A program made the position numbers and the translations under genes. Below are positions 22,301 to 33,111 of a stretch of DNA of 64,000 bases, one piece after another. The notes below the pieces were generated by a model. It searched no databases, had not been told where the DNA came from, and saw only the letters and a list, made by a program, of their open reading frames with translations. Origin of the DNA: Plasmopara viticola (Eukaryota > Oomycota > Peronosporomycetes > Peronosporales > Peronosporaceae); contig MBPM02000061.1 in NCBI GenBank assembly GCA_001695595.3, positions 124,001 through 188,000 on the forward strand, written 5' to 3'. Each line of letters starts with the position of its first letter. Position 1 is the stretch's first letter.

Positions 22301-25150
22301 TAACCGTGTTTTTTTTTCGTCGTAGGCGGATGCAGTAGCATCTTTTGCCTGCTGATTTCCTTCGGTCGACTTTTTCGCGAAGTCATGTGACCGTGTGTCC
22401 ACGAGGAAACTAGGCTCAAATCTGAACCTGGGAGGAAAAGGTCTTCTAAGCCTACTTCACATTCTTTCGATAAACACTAGCGCATTTAAGAGCTGACCGA
22501 CAAGTTATCTGTCTTTTTTAATCCCATTTATTTTCTAAAGCGGTTTTTCTGATGCGTGGACCGCAAGCGGTACCAGTACTTATTAGACTATGAATGCAGC
22601 GCTTCAGCGCATATACTGTGCAGCGTGGTGTCGAGCAATTGATAGACAGTGTCTGTCTGGTCATCTGCTTTCGGATGTTCCACTAATAGTTCTAAGCAAG
22701 CAAGGTCCTAACAGTCGAAATATCTTTGCTTTACTTCACCGATACAGTACGTATCTTTATCCGAAACTCCAACGATTAATACTTGAGTACTATACCCCGA
22801 AAAGCCTCTTCCTGTGTGTTCCGCTGTTATTCTGGCTTGAAGAGGTGACGAATGCACTTTTTGACTGTGCAATGCTACCATCAATTATAAGCAAGCTAAA
22901 AATGAAGCCAATACTAATGGACTTTACTCCGTCCGTCGGGTCTTGCAGGCTCTGCAGAGAATCCGACGTATAAACTATCGGTTTGACCTTTGGCAGACTT
23001 GTACATGATGGGCCACCAGTTTGTAGTAAAGGGCAAAGAAGAACGCTCTACTCGGCCCAGATGACGGCTAAATGGAGCTTCAGTAATATTCATGCTCGTC
23101 ATTACAGCAACAATTTGGGATGATCCACCCTAAAGGGAGATGACTGTCTGGTCACTCATAGCAGTGCAACTGCGATCGCAAAAAATGGGATCACCCGCTC
23201 GATTCAAGCATCTTTACCTGCGATTAGATTATAGAATAAGATCTTTGGATTAGCATCGATTCTACTGGATAACGAATTGATTTGACGATAATACTTTTTT
23301 CTTGCTGATAAGAGCCATTTCGTAGTCTGACCTGAGTAAAAGCGTATAGACACAGTCATTGAGTTACTAGGCGCACTTTCAATCAGAAAGCTACATTCCG
23401 CATATAGTGACAGCCTCCTTTCATTCTTGAAAAAATGAAGTGTAGCAATTGCTGCTCATTCAGACACAAGCTCTAAATAGACGACAACATGGCTTAGATT
23501 CCAGCAGATGCTCTCGGAGCTTAAATGATGCGTAATTCGTACTGATTACTTCTATCGTGAGCAAGGTAGTTCGCTCGTCATCTTTTATGCGTCGAGACTG
23601 GAACAAGATGATTATGTTATGACTAATTATCGCATAGCAGCGATGCATAGTCGACGATATATTTTTGGAGTGTCACGACGCAAAAGAGTTGTACCGTCCG
23701 TGAAGTTTACAGGGAGTACGGATGATTTCAAACCGGCCAAAGTTTTAGGTGTATTTTACAACAAAAGCGCCTCTGTCAATATTGTATGATGTATACTGAT
23801 TCTTAGAGCCTCGAAAGCTTGCCTTAGTTGACCTCTAAAGCCAACAAATCCTTCTCTTGAACGGCTATGGACCTTTCTACCGTCGATTTGTCTACCCGTA
23901 GCGCACGAAAACCGCTGTGTGACCAATTAGGCATTGTCATACAGTGTGATAATTCCTGTAGATCCCCTGAGCTTTTTCAAAGTATGTTACCAAATGCCAG
24001 TATCACCATCACGGTACATCCAACTTCCTCATTCATGTTTGTAATCAGCCATCGACTCAATCTGGTACGCTTGAAAGCGCACACCTAAACATGTCGCCTA
24101 GGGATAAGTGCTTTTAGTGAGAGGCTTTGTGGATATTAACATTTCTCCACTCGATTATTAAAACAAAAAATTTGGTGATCGAGTTCTGAGAATTTTTTTC
24201 CCGTACCGTGCCAATATTTGCCTCTTGGACGAAATTGGTATCAATGAGCTCAGATTGCACTCATATCATCGGCCGTTGCCTAACGACGTAGTAACTTATG
24301 TCTGGCACAAGACCAATCACGTGCCTAGCTTCACTATAAGGCGTGATGTTTGATGTTTAAATCGACACCAAATCTGAGTATGCCTCTTAAAGGAAAAGGT
24401 GTCGAGCCAAAGCATGAATCATAGCTTGCTTGCGATAAGAAGGCAGTCGTCATCGCCAGGATCAAGCTCGGTTTTTGTTAAGTAGCTGAAATACTTGGCA
24501 TACTCACTGCAGTTACTGCCGCGCTTTTACCCATACCAGCAGCTTTGTTCAAAAGCGGCAAGGCTACACTTAGAATACAGGCTCTTATACAACGGACTTT
24601 GTGTGGTTTCTCATTGCAAATAAGTGTGCTAGATAGCCCCCACTATAGTCTGGATTCACTTTTTATTGACAGGGACCGAAATTGCTGAATTCTTCGAAGA
24701 AGGTGCCCCGGTAATCAACACTGCGAACTTCCATGAAACATATAACTTACGCTTTCACTGTTTGTGCATGAATGATGACGAATTCTGGCAAATATGTATT
24801 TCTTGATTGTAGCTCCATATCCTTTTAGAAAAACCATTCTGACGATGCCTTTTTATGGGTGAATGCGGCGCTTAGATAGGATATTACAAACATATTGCAC
24901 ACCTACTTGTCGATGATCAAGGCCACAATATTGGTCATCGATACCCTTTTGATATTTGTTTTGGCTTATCTTTCCTGCACAAATGATCGACTTGAGCCTT
25001 ACCGGCTTGGACCCCACATTAGGCACTGCCTTTGAGGTTTTGTAAATTTGCTGCCCAATCTCGACAGAAGGTACGCAAATTGCGAAACTAAGTCATCATG
25101 ACGCGTTACAGCTGCTTGAAAGAAGACACAGCTAGTAAGATTTCTTTTAC
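19343..25150. other. gene-poor region with a G-rich tract
   Basis: The first kilobase is GC-rich and probably holds the promoter of the WRKY19-like gene; overlapping frames on both strands (up to 149 codons, 19,888-20,337 minus) show no recognisable domain. Beyond 20.4 kb the sequence is AT-rich with only short frames (for example 127 codons at 22,590-22,973, plus) of no recognisable family. Confidence 0.4.
19788..19808 (+). other. G-rich tract with quadruplex potential
   Basis: Runs of four, four and eight guanines separated by one or two bases occur on the plus strand, enough for a four-tract G-quadruplex. It lies about 450 bases upstream of the WRKY19-like gene start. A regulatory role is only a possibility. 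Confidence 0.5.
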
Positions 25151-25705
25151 TTAGTCCTGTAGCGGGCAAAACGCTTTGTGAGCAGTGCGAACTACATGTC
25201 CAACAGTTGCGCTATGGTTTTCCAACATCCCAGGAGTGTAATTACGATTTAGCTTGTCATTTACCCGCGTGGGCGTAAAAACGCTAAGATGCGTGACGAA
25301 GTCATGTTCAGAGGAAGCGTGGAGGAAGATATGCAATCTTCTGGTAAAGAACGCTTCATTATCTAGGTCTTGATATGCAGTCAGTATTTTTAAGCTGCGC
25401 GTGTCTTGCGCCAAGTATTCGTCGAGGTCGAAGAACAATGCCATAGGCAAATATAGAGCAAGTGCAGTCGATGTATTGGACACGACATTGCAGTTTCTCG
25501 CAAACTTTAATATCAACGAGGGTAATTCTGGTGTGACTGCATCTAGCGTTTTGTCGGCCCGGCTCATCGGGCAAAAACGTTCGATTGGAGAGCATTCCCG
25601 ATAAGTGAGGTCGAAGGAGGGAATACACTCATTACTTACGATCATGCGGTGCAAACATAGCCATAAATAGCTTACTTTCCATGAATGTGACACTTCAGCA
25701 CACAT
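25151..25705 (-). CDS. doubtful 184-residue hypothetical protein
   Basis: A 184-codon open frame in an otherwise stop-rich region. The product has a plausible mixed composition (ALALYLPMALFFDLDEYL, VTHLSVFTPT), five cysteines in the first third and no signal peptide. No family was recognised and no flanking splice sites were found that improve it. It may be a fragment of a larger relic or a chance frame. Confidence 0.25.
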   Translation of the reverse strand: MCAEVSHSWKVSYLWLCLHRMIVSNECIPSFDLTYRECSPIERFCPMSRADKTLDAVTPELPSLILKFARNCNVVSNTSTALALYLPMALFFDLDEYLAQDTRSLKILTAYQDLDNEAFFTRRLHIFLHASSEHDFVTHLSVFTPTRVNDKLNRNYTPGMLENHSATVGHVVRTAHKAFCPLQD

Positions 25706-27400
25706 ACTGCGCAGTATGTCTCTGACAGAGCGATTCGCTCATTTTGCTTGACCATACGAGAGAGGTGTCTCATCACCATGCGGAGCTCTTCGCTTCTATG
25801 TGGCTCACGACCGGCCTCTGATGTGCGCAATTCGGCAGGCGGTGGGCCTCGACGTCGACGAACGTGACTACTTTTGCCACGACATGCACTATCTACTGCA
25901 CGTCTGGGACGTTTAGGTCTCGTCTGACTAGCTCTCTAGCTTCTAGCGCGAAGTCGCATTCCTCCACGAACAAGGTGCTCGACTAGCGTCCCGATAAAGA
26001 GGCTCCGTGACCAAAATCGAATCATTGCTTCAATGTTAGGTAGGTCTTTCGTGGCTGCGCCTACGTATGACCCGGTGCCAATCATCCCATTATTATTCGG
26101 ACAATACTTAATGTGTTTGCATCCTTGTTGAAAGTCAAGCTTATACGCTAAGCGTCTTCTGACTAATTAATTTAACAAAGCGCAAGCGCAGCTCAGTCTC
26201 AGGCACCACATAATTACACATATAGATGTATCTCTGGCATCTAATAATACAAAGTCTTTAACTTAAACTTTCGAGTCGCTACATTTTTTGGCAACTTTTT
26301 ATGTATCTCTTGGCTCACAGTCATGACATGACATAACTCATAGCCTAGTGTAGCAAATGCACACCAGTCAAAGCATTCTACTTATCTGAATTATACTGCA
26401 CTTTGAATTCTCACCTCGTAAAAAAGTAGACCCACAAAGTCATTCTGTGTAAGGTGTCGCAGTGTGTAGTGATGAAATGATCTGTATAGATTTTGGATGG
26501 CTCAGAGCCTGGCAAATAATTACCAACTTCGACAAGAAGATACTTCATTTTTAAGTGGTAGTATGTCCTCAATAGGACATTTTCTAGGCAGCTTTAAGCT
26601 GCGAGTATTTGAAAGCGATTACCCGGTCAAGCTTCTTGGCAGCAAAATAGAGCCAGTTGCAGAGTTTAATGCGTTACAAACGACACTAAGCGGCCGCTTT
26701 AGATTTAGTAAAGCCTACGCCTGCGGCTTTTCTAATCTTTGATGTCAAGATAATCAGACATTGGCCTTGCCGCTTTCTTACAATTCGCACTATACTCGTA
26801 AAGTAAACGCTTGGTACATTTCTGGTATAGAAGGTGTAGAGGTGTAGGGGGCATTAAATCAAAAGCTTTTATTTTTTGAGATCCTCTTATTTTGTCATTA
26901 TTTACGTTCACATCTTTTAAAAAGAGCAAGGCCTAGTCTTTCTAGCTTAATCAAATTGGCCAATTTACAATGATCGAGAGTGCGATATCATCTTTCGAAA
27001 TTTCTTCCGAGCATAAGATATTTATATCTGCTACAGCGCAAAGCTCTTTCGGCGCATTCGCTTGGGCACTGCTTGCAAGCAAGAAATCTGCCTAATTTCT
27101 TCCGCTGTGCACAACTATGGTCATTTTTTTCAACATTTTTAATATATACCTCGAAAAGCCTGAATATTTGCGTCTCCAGACATTAAGTCACTACAGGCAT
27201 GCTGTTAAGTCCTTGGGCATGTTTAACTACTTCTAAATTATGCTGCTCAAAGTGCTGGCCGTAGTCAATGGTGTATCACTCTTTAGCTTGAGAAGTTGAT
27301 AATATGTCGAGTGCGCTGTGCAATAAATACCCTAAGATGTTATTTTACAGCACATCTTTTCAAAGATCGGCAACTGAGCTATGACGGTGGCCGCTCCTAA
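25706..27400. other. AT-rich region without a recognisable gene
   Basis: Frames stay below 82 codons. The segment TTGAAAGTCAAGCTTATACGCTA near 26,128 repeats the one at 15,380. Confidence 0.45.
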
Positions 27401-27560
27401 ATCATTTGAGTATGTACGATGCGCCACAAGCCATTGGGCTATCAGTACCTAATGTCGGCTTGGAATGTACAGATATACCCTCTTAAACAATTTCGCCTTA
27501 TTCTTCTACGCCGATGACGTTACAGTGTTTCATGATAAAGACATCTGCTGAGTTACGCAC
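27400..27560 (+). mobile_element. LINE-type reverse transcriptase fragment
   Basis: The peptide ALFFYADDVTVFHDKD (about 27,495-27,543) carries the YADD catalytic box of non-LTR retrotransposon reverse transcriptases, in the usual setting F-x-YADD-x-T-x-F. Just upstream, QAIGLSVPNVGLEC in a neighbouring frame resembles the EPLG...I.G motif that precedes YADD in these enzymes. Stops and frameshifts surround both. Only this small core of the element is recognisable. Confidence 0.5.
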
Positions 27561-27604
27561 TATTGGGCTCCCTAAATTACGTCAATTTAACGACAATGAT
27601 TTTT

Positions 27605-27760
27605 TTTAGTTGGTAGCGCCGTAAGCGGGTCTTGCGAGCCCAAATCCTTGTCTTTTATTTTATATCAGAGATAACCGATCCTGTGGCTCGAGCGGTTAAT
27701 CGTTCGACCCAGGACCGAGAGGTACCTGTTCGATTCCAATTGGATCCGAATTAAGGCAGC
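27605..27760 (+). mobile_element. tRNA-like, probably SINE-derived sequence
   Basis: TGGCTCGAGCGG (27,682-27,693) resembles a polymerase III A box and TGTTCGATTCC (27,727-27,737) a B box, about 45 bases apart as in tRNA genes. Flanking CCGATCC and GGATCCG pair as an imperfect acceptor stem. The D and anticodon stems are poor, so it is not called a functional tRNA. A second tRNA-like piece (AGTTGGTAGCGCCGTAAGC) lies just upstream at 27,612-27,630. Its position beside a LINE fragment fits a tRNA-derived SINE. Confidence 0.4.
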
Positions 27761-28679
27761 CGGAGTACGAGAGCCGGTCCCAATATGGGTCGGATTGCTA
27801 CCAGCATCCCACGATAGAGACAGCTTATTCCTAGCGCGTAGGTTCCGGTAGTCTTTATATCAAAAATTTGTGCAGGTCCGATATTTTTAAATGCGAATTC
27901 TGTCCTGTGTAATAAGCTCATTATAACTGTCTCCAAAGATCGCTTCGTCAATAGCCATGAATAGATGATCTCTTCCTCAAAATATATATCCACTGCTTTA
28001 GCAACACTGTCGGTCTATCAAACCTCTTCATCCCTTCTATGGATATCGTAAACTGTAATACATCGACAGTCAATATACCGACATAGATTCTATAGGCAAA
28101 GTCAAGATGACTTGCGCTGCCCGATGAGCGCCATGCGCTGCCAATTTTTTTAAGAAAGACATCAAGGGTCTTAAGGATACATTTTGTGTCGCGTTCGCGT
28201 GATCAAGCAGTGTCTACATTAAGTCCAGTGAAGAACTGTGTATCAGAGCAAGAGCGTGTGCCGCTCCACATGCATCCGAAGAGCAGCTTCTTGGACAACA
28301 TAGATCTCATGAGAAGTCACGTCACACCATACATACAGTAAGCGCTGTTCACAACAATCCTAACGCATGAATAACGCTCCACTCCACTTGCATTGACAAT
28401 ACCTGGAAGTTGATATGTTTGATGAGCTCCATCCCGCCCTTCACGACATACATCGCGTGTTGTACTCTACGAGCACTTCTCAGTGATTAACGTGTCACTC
28501 CACCCGCAGCGACTATATTGCACTGGCTTAAGCCATCACCGGCAAGTAGCGAATACGGTAACCTACGACCATAGTCTAGTGATTAGTGTGCGAATCTACG
28601 CTATCGTCAGTGTCTTATACCGACTTTTCAATTTTTCAACACGTTAATCGATGTCTGCATCAACAGCATTTGTGCTTAC

Positions 28680-28990
28680 GACCCGAGGTCGATTACTAAC
28701 TCGTCACAGCTTCACCAAGAGTCGAGCACGTGACATTTAAAAATGCTAACCCTTTAATCAGTTCGAGTTCGTAGCACGTCCGCCAAGTCATACCCAGAAT
28801 GAAGTCATCTCTCGCATCCAGGTCCAAGACTAAGCAGCGTTCGATGGCAAAAGTGTCACACATAAGGCCATTACGACCCTTTTAACCTAGAGAAGAAGAT
28901 CTCCTTCTTCCTGCTCACTGCAACAGGCTTGATTCTATACACCTCGGACGTTGGCATCACCGACGTCGCCAACTCTGTCATTTCTTATTA
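28680..28990 (-). mobile_element. Ty3/Gypsy aspartic-protease-region relic
   Basis: On the minus strand a short frame reads CLVLDLDARDDFILGMTW, matching the conserved second half of retroviral-type aspartic proteases of Gypsy elements (VLDL...FDVILGMPWL). The preceding stretch MTELATSVMPTSEVYRI may be the linker before it, interrupted by a stop. The active-site D[ST]GA motif was not found, and no reverse transcriptase was seen downstream, so this is an isolated decayed fragment. Confidence 0.45.
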
Positions 28991-29103
28991 AATAGACTTT
29001 AAAAGGGCAACCTCGTGTCTCTACCTCATTAAGTTTAATATAAATTCAAATCTAAGTACTTAAATGCGCAAAATTACAAATCTAGCCAACGCTTTCCATG
29101 GCA

Positions 29104-30340
29104 TCAAATGCCTGGAGCGGATGACGAGGGTATCACGACGGAGGTGGCCACCTTTTGTATCTTAACCGCGGGGGCGCTTTCATCGGCAAGTGATCGTGTT
29201 CGCTTCTGCTCGCTTGCCTCCACTTGACCCGCATTTTGCCTTGCAACGGGTGGTGTACCACTTGTTCCACCATGCGAGTGGATGAGGGGACTTGTCTTTC
29301 GTCGAAGGAACCGGGACGCGACAAAAGTTAAGGGCATGGCGTCTTTTGGACCAAACGGACGGTACCACGCATCAGGCACCCCCGTCGGCAACGAGTACGT
29401 TGGGTACAATTGCAATGGCACCGCATTGGCTTGGTTCGAGGACGCGAATCGCTTCGCTGTCTTCGCTTCGTCTCCTCCTCTACTCCTTTCAACGCCCTTC
29501 TTTAAAGCATCCAAAGCCACAACTGAAAGTGTCTTGTCCACTCTGTTTTCTTCCTTCAAGTGTACCACTTGGGCATTGATAACTGCAGGAGTCTGGCAAA
29601 ACGCTTCTTCGTCGGAATCCGAGACGCACGCCTCAGCGGGAGCCGACTGAAGCGTACCATACGCTAGAAATTTCCAAAGTACTTGACATTCCTGAGCCTT
29701 CATGCGCACTTTGTGCCGTGTCTCCATCGTCTTGGCAACGGGTTCCCATTGAATAAAAGCTAGTGTAATCCAGGGTACTTGTTAGGGTACAGCGTTGGTA
29801 CAAAGTACTCCCATCTCTCGGCGTACCTGGCGATTTCGTCTCGTCGAGCACACTAGGGGCAAGAGTCTGCGTTTTTAATTGGTTTAAAATCACTTCGCAA
29901 AGCACGGCACAGTCGTGACTCGAGTACCGACCCAGTACCTTGCCCCCGTGGGGTACCCCATTCGACGCCAACGATTCGGTACCTTGGGTGCCGCGGGACT
30001 TGACACCCGTGTGCGCCGCCGCTCGAATCCTTCGTTGCTGTCGTAGTGGCTTGATGGGATCCACAAGGGTAGGAGAGTGACTCGGAGCCTCAGACGATGG
30101 CGCTGCGTCCCGCACGAGGGCCATTTGCTGGGGAGATACAGAGGTGGACGCGGGTGACGCTGCGCAGGCCGCACGACGTCGTTGAGAGCGGCGTGAGGCA
30201 CTCGAGGACACGGTGGAAAGAGACGTGGATGACGCAGCTTTCGCGCTGGGCTGATGCTCCCGCTTGGAGCGACGCAGCGTCGGCTCCGAGTCCATGGCGT
30301 GATCTAACTCGAGTACCGTTCGAATGGTACGACAGTGCAC
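29104..30340 (-). CDS. putative SANT/Myb-like nuclear protein, two exons
   Basis: Two frames join through a 67-nt intron (29,826-29,760) with donor CAG|GTACGC, a CTAAC branch-like site 24 nt before the acceptor, and acceptor CACTAG. Exons 30,340-29,827 and 29,759-29,104 give 389 residues. Splicing brings together CAVLCEVILNQL with WEPVAKTMETRHKVRMKA and ECQVLWKFLAYG, a pattern like a Myb/SANT domain (W-x2-VA...R...C-x2-LW). The N-terminal third is Ser/Ala/Arg-rich with basic patches (RRSKREHQ, RRSQRRRA) suited to nuclear import. The C-terminal part is disordered. The ATG at 30,295 is a likely alternative start. It is divergent from the NUFIP1-like gene, with about 100-145 bp between starts. 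The domain assignment is by eye; the gene model is firmer. Confidence 0.65.
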
Positions 30341-30440
30341 CGGTATTGAAGAATGTTCCTGCCGGGCTTCGACTCAATTAAGTACGATTGGCATGTGTAC
30401 CAGCCGTTAGAAATAGTATATAACCATTAATAATAGGCAA
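30341..30440. promoter_or_regulatory. short divergent promoter between the SANT-like and NUFIP1-like genes
   Basis: Only 100 bases separate the two ATGs, and the interval turns AT-rich towards the plus-strand gene (AGTATATAACCATTAATAAT at 30,413-30,432). It must carry both core promoters unless the minus-strand gene starts at 30,295. The TATATAA-like stretch is 20-25 bases from the plus ATG, too close for a classical TATA box, so the elements are not assigned. Confidence 0.5.
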
Positions 30441-32276
30441 ATGGAGCGTGGCGGCAACTTCCGAGGCGGGCGCGGCTTTGGACGTGGACGTGGCAATGGA
30501 CGAGGAGGAAGAGGCCGCGGTCGAGGACGAGGACGAGGTAATGGTCGTGGTGGTCGAGGAGGTGAGTTAAAGCAGCAACGGCGGCACGACGAGCAGGGGT
30601 ACGCTTCATACCCCCCACCTCAACATGGTCCACCAAGAGGGTATCCCTCTCGGCCGGGTTACCCTCCACACTATCCACCGCCACAGGACCAGCAGTACCA
30701 GACACCGTTCCAAGCACCGTATCAGGTACCACCACCGTACGAGCAGCATGGGTACAGCAACGGTGGCAGCATGTACCCTCGCCCACCTCATCCTCACGTA
30801 GACAGGTACCCGAACCAGCCAAGTCAACAATATCCTCACTATCAACAGGGGCAACCGACTTCCCTGCCTCCACCGTACCAGCAAAGTCTTAACGAGAAGA
30901 ACCCACCAATGCCGCCTGGACCAGCGCCTCCTCAACCAGTCGATTACGCTGAAGCTGTTCGAACGCGACAACAAGCGTACGCACCCGTCCCTCGAGAGAG
31001 TGATCCGCAAGTATTGTACCACGAGGCAAGTCCTCCTGTTCCAGAGGAACCACGTCCCGAGTGGAACCAGGTACCTCCCGTGGACCCCGTGTGGTCCCAC
31101 CCACCTGTACCTCACCAGTGGCCACACCAGCCGTCTCCTTCCCCCTTCCATGGCCCTCGACCGTACAGCCAGGTACCCAGTAGCAATGGTGTCCCCGTAT
31201 CGAGGGCACCACTCGCTGTGCCGCAACGTCAAGACCGTCCACCTCCCCCAACGTACGTGTGCCACAATTGCCACCTCCCAGGTCATTGGAAACACCATTG
31301 TCCAAGTACCACTCCATCTTTCCGTTCGCGACCAATCGAGCAGGTACCCCTTCATGCAAGCCACGGTACCACTTGGTCGCCATGTGTACCTCCCCCCATT
31401 GGATTCAAACCCCAAGATCCGCGCAAAAATCCAGGATCATTGTACCCGCCCCTGCCCAAAGCTCCACTCGAGGATGCCGAGCCCTCTCGTCCTGGCCTCT
31501 CGGCGCGTCAAGCCACGACGTCCCCCGTCTACACGTGTGCACCGTGTCAAAAAGCCTTTGGGATCGCGTCGCAGTACGACGCCCACTTGAGCTTCCACGT
31601 GACGTGTACCAAGTGTACCTTTACGGCGTCGAAACGCGTGGTGGACGTCCACTACCAAACCGTCCACGGCCAGTACGCCGGCCACGGGTACAAGGAAATT
31701 GACGTCGAAGGGCAGACGTTCCGCGTCCTCGTGGGCAATGCCGCCGCCGACATTGTCCAGTGGCGGGCCGAACGACGGCAAAAGTGGCTTGCCATGGCCA
31801 AGCACGCGCCGACCAAGGGCGGAGTCCCGGCGCGCAAGCGCAAGTGGTCGCCGGCGTCGGAAGCGCTGGAAGAAGGCGAGATTGACGAGGACGAAGAAGC
31901 GCGGGCTCGCGTGGCCGAGCCCGCGGGTTCCGAGCGCGAGAAGCGACGGGCCCACGAGCGGAAACAGGAGCGGCGAGGCGCGTCCACGTCGCTCTTGCGG
32001 CGATTGGTCGCCACGGACGTGCGGCGGGAACAGCAGCAACTGCTCGAGATTGTGCACTACCTCGTGGCCACCGAGGGACTCATGCCGCCACGGACGCCGA
32101 TTTGTGACGCAGGGACGGGCGACGACGCCGCAAGGGATAGGAGAGAAGGAGAGGAAGGAGAGGCAGCGGCGAGTGACGCGGCGAGAGCGCGTGGGCCCGA
32201 GCGGCTGCTTGCAAGCCCAGAGGTGCACGCGATGGCGCTCGGGACACTCGTGCTGGAGAAACAAGAGTGTACGTAG
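30441..32276 (+). CDS. NUFIP1-like RNA-binding zinc-finger protein
   Basis: An intron-free 611-residue protein. Residues 1-40 are an RGG/GR-rich RNA-binding tail. Residues 50-270 are Pro/Gln/Tyr-rich and probably disordered. CHNCHLPGHWKHHC near 273-286 is a perfect CCHC zinc knuckle (C-x2-C-x4-H-x4-C). Two C2H2-like fingers follow near 366-411 (CAPCQKAFG..HLSFH and CTKCTFTAS..HYQTVH). ADIVQWRAERRQKWLAMA near 434-451 matches the conserved NUFIP1 motif, which in other eukaryotes contacts the snoRNP protein SNU13/15.5K during box C/D snoRNP assembly. The last third is charged and helical. The combination supports a nucleolar/nuclear snoRNP-assembly role, although the N-terminal zinc knuckle is not part of human NUFIP1. 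Its 3' end converges with AP-2 sigma 87 bases away. Confidence 0.75.
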   Translation: MERGGNFRGGRGFGRGRGNGRGGRGRGRGRGRGNGRGGRGGELKQQRRHDEQGYASYPPPQHGPPRGYPSRPGYPPHYPPPQDQQYQTPFQAPYQVPPPYEQHGYSNGGSMYPRPPHPHVDRYPNQPSQQYPHYQQGQPTSLPPPYQQSLNEKNPPMPPGPAPPQPVDYAEAVRTRQQAYAPVPRESDPQVLYHEASPPVPEEPRPEWNQVPPVDPVWSHPPVPHQWPHQPSPSPFHGPRPYSQVPSSNGVPVSRAPLAVPQRQDRPPPPTYVCHNCHLPGHWKHHCPSTTPSFRSRPIEQVPLHASHGTTWSPCVPPPIGFKPQDPRKNPGSLYPPLPKAPLEDAEPSRPGLSARQATTSPVYTCAPCQKAFGIASQYDAHLSFHVTCTKCTFTASKRVVDVHYQTVHGQYAGHGYKEIDVEGQTFRVLVGNAAADIVQWRAERRQKWLAMAKHAPTKGGVPARKRKWSPASEALEEGEIDEDEEARARVAEPAGSEREKRRAHERKQERRGASTSLLRRLVATDVRREQQQLLEIVHYLVATEGLMPPRTPICDAGTGDDAARDRREGEEGEAAASDAARARGPERLLASPEVHAMALGTLVLEKQECT

Positions 32277-32363
32277 ATTTTTGACTAGATTCTTTCATTC
32301 GGGTCGCCTAGATTAAATAAAGTATCCACGGCGTGTCGAGGCGAGGCTCCGTCTTCGTCTCTG

Positions 32364-32920
32364 TTACTCGAGCTTCTCGAGCTCTCGAATGCGATCGAGC
32401 ATCTCGCGCTTGGACGTCTCTTGCACTTCTCCGCCAAGGATGAATTCGTCCAGCATGGCGTAGACCTAGCCATCAACGCTTCACGTCAGTACCCACCTGC
32501 CTTTGGACCACCAATCCACGTGTACCTTGTTAAAGTTAAAGACAATGTCCAGTTCACACACGTTGGCAAACTGTTGGTCCAGCAGCTCGACAAAGAGGTG
32601 GATCGTCTCGAGCCCCAACAAGTCGTTGGCCGCCACGTCGACGCCGAGGATGAAAAAGAGCCCGGCGTACCGACGGTAAATGAGCTTATAGTTGCGAAAT
32701 TCAATCACGTTCGTGTGCTTCGCGTCGCGCGCGACGACGAGGCGGTGGATCTCCGTCTCGAACCGGCCCTTCTCGTGGTCTTCCGGCGGCGGGACGTAGT
32801 ACTTGGAGAGCCGCGTCTTGCCTTGGCGGTTCTGGAGCAGAAAGAAGCGAATCTGGCCCGACCAACCCGTCAATAGATAGAGTTTACACAGGATAGGTAC
32901 ACGAGTAGCAGGCGTACCAT
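32364..32920 (-). CDS. AP2S1: AP-2 complex small (sigma) subunit, three exons
   Basis: Spliced exons give a 143-residue protein, against 142 in human AP2S1. Exon 1 is only the ATG (32,920-32,918), directly followed by donor GTACGC. Exon 2 is 32,852-32,526 (109 codons) and exon 3 is 32,465-32,364. Introns are 65 and 60 nt with GT..AG ends. Splicing replaces an unrelated upstream reading with the family start [16 protein letters not shown]. Exon 2 holds [23 protein letters not shown] and the CELDIVFNF signature of clathrin adaptor small chains, and exon 3 adds [19 protein letters not shown], typical of sigma-2. AP-2 links clathrin to cargo at the plasma membrane, and sigma forms part of the dileucine-motif site. 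The RDAKHTN and FRNYK motifs favour sigma-2 over sigma-1 or sigma-3. Confidence 0.93.
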
Positions 32921-33111
32921 GATAAGGCTTTAGTCTGATGGAGTGTGCCGCTTCTTCTGAACCGCCTCGTGCGGCGGTCGTTACATCTTGGTACACGTGC
33001 CTTTATTTTAGCACGCTTTGTACCTGTGTACCTTGGGATCTTGCGCGTGGTCCACACGACCGCTGTAAGGGCCAATCGGACCGTGCCACTTCCTGCCTCG
33101 CCCCCCTGAGC
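32921..33111. promoter_or_regulatory. divergent promoter of AP-2 sigma and beta-prime COP
   Basis: The 191 bases between the two start codons must drive both coat-protein genes. A CCAAT box occurs at 33,072-33,076 (GCCAATCGG), near the COPB2 side. No TATA box is apparent. The shared promoter suggests coordinated expression of the two trafficking genes. Confidence 0.65.

Noticed and set aside
27675..27750. A functional tRNA gene
   Set aside because: A- and B-box similarity exists, but the D and anticodon stems do not pair well and the acceptor stem has a mismatch.
30606..31415. 269-codon minus frame opposite the NUFIP1-like gene
   Set aside because: Antisense to the Pro/Tyr-rich region; rich in Trp and Arg in an unnatural way, as expected from complementing proline and tyrosine codons.
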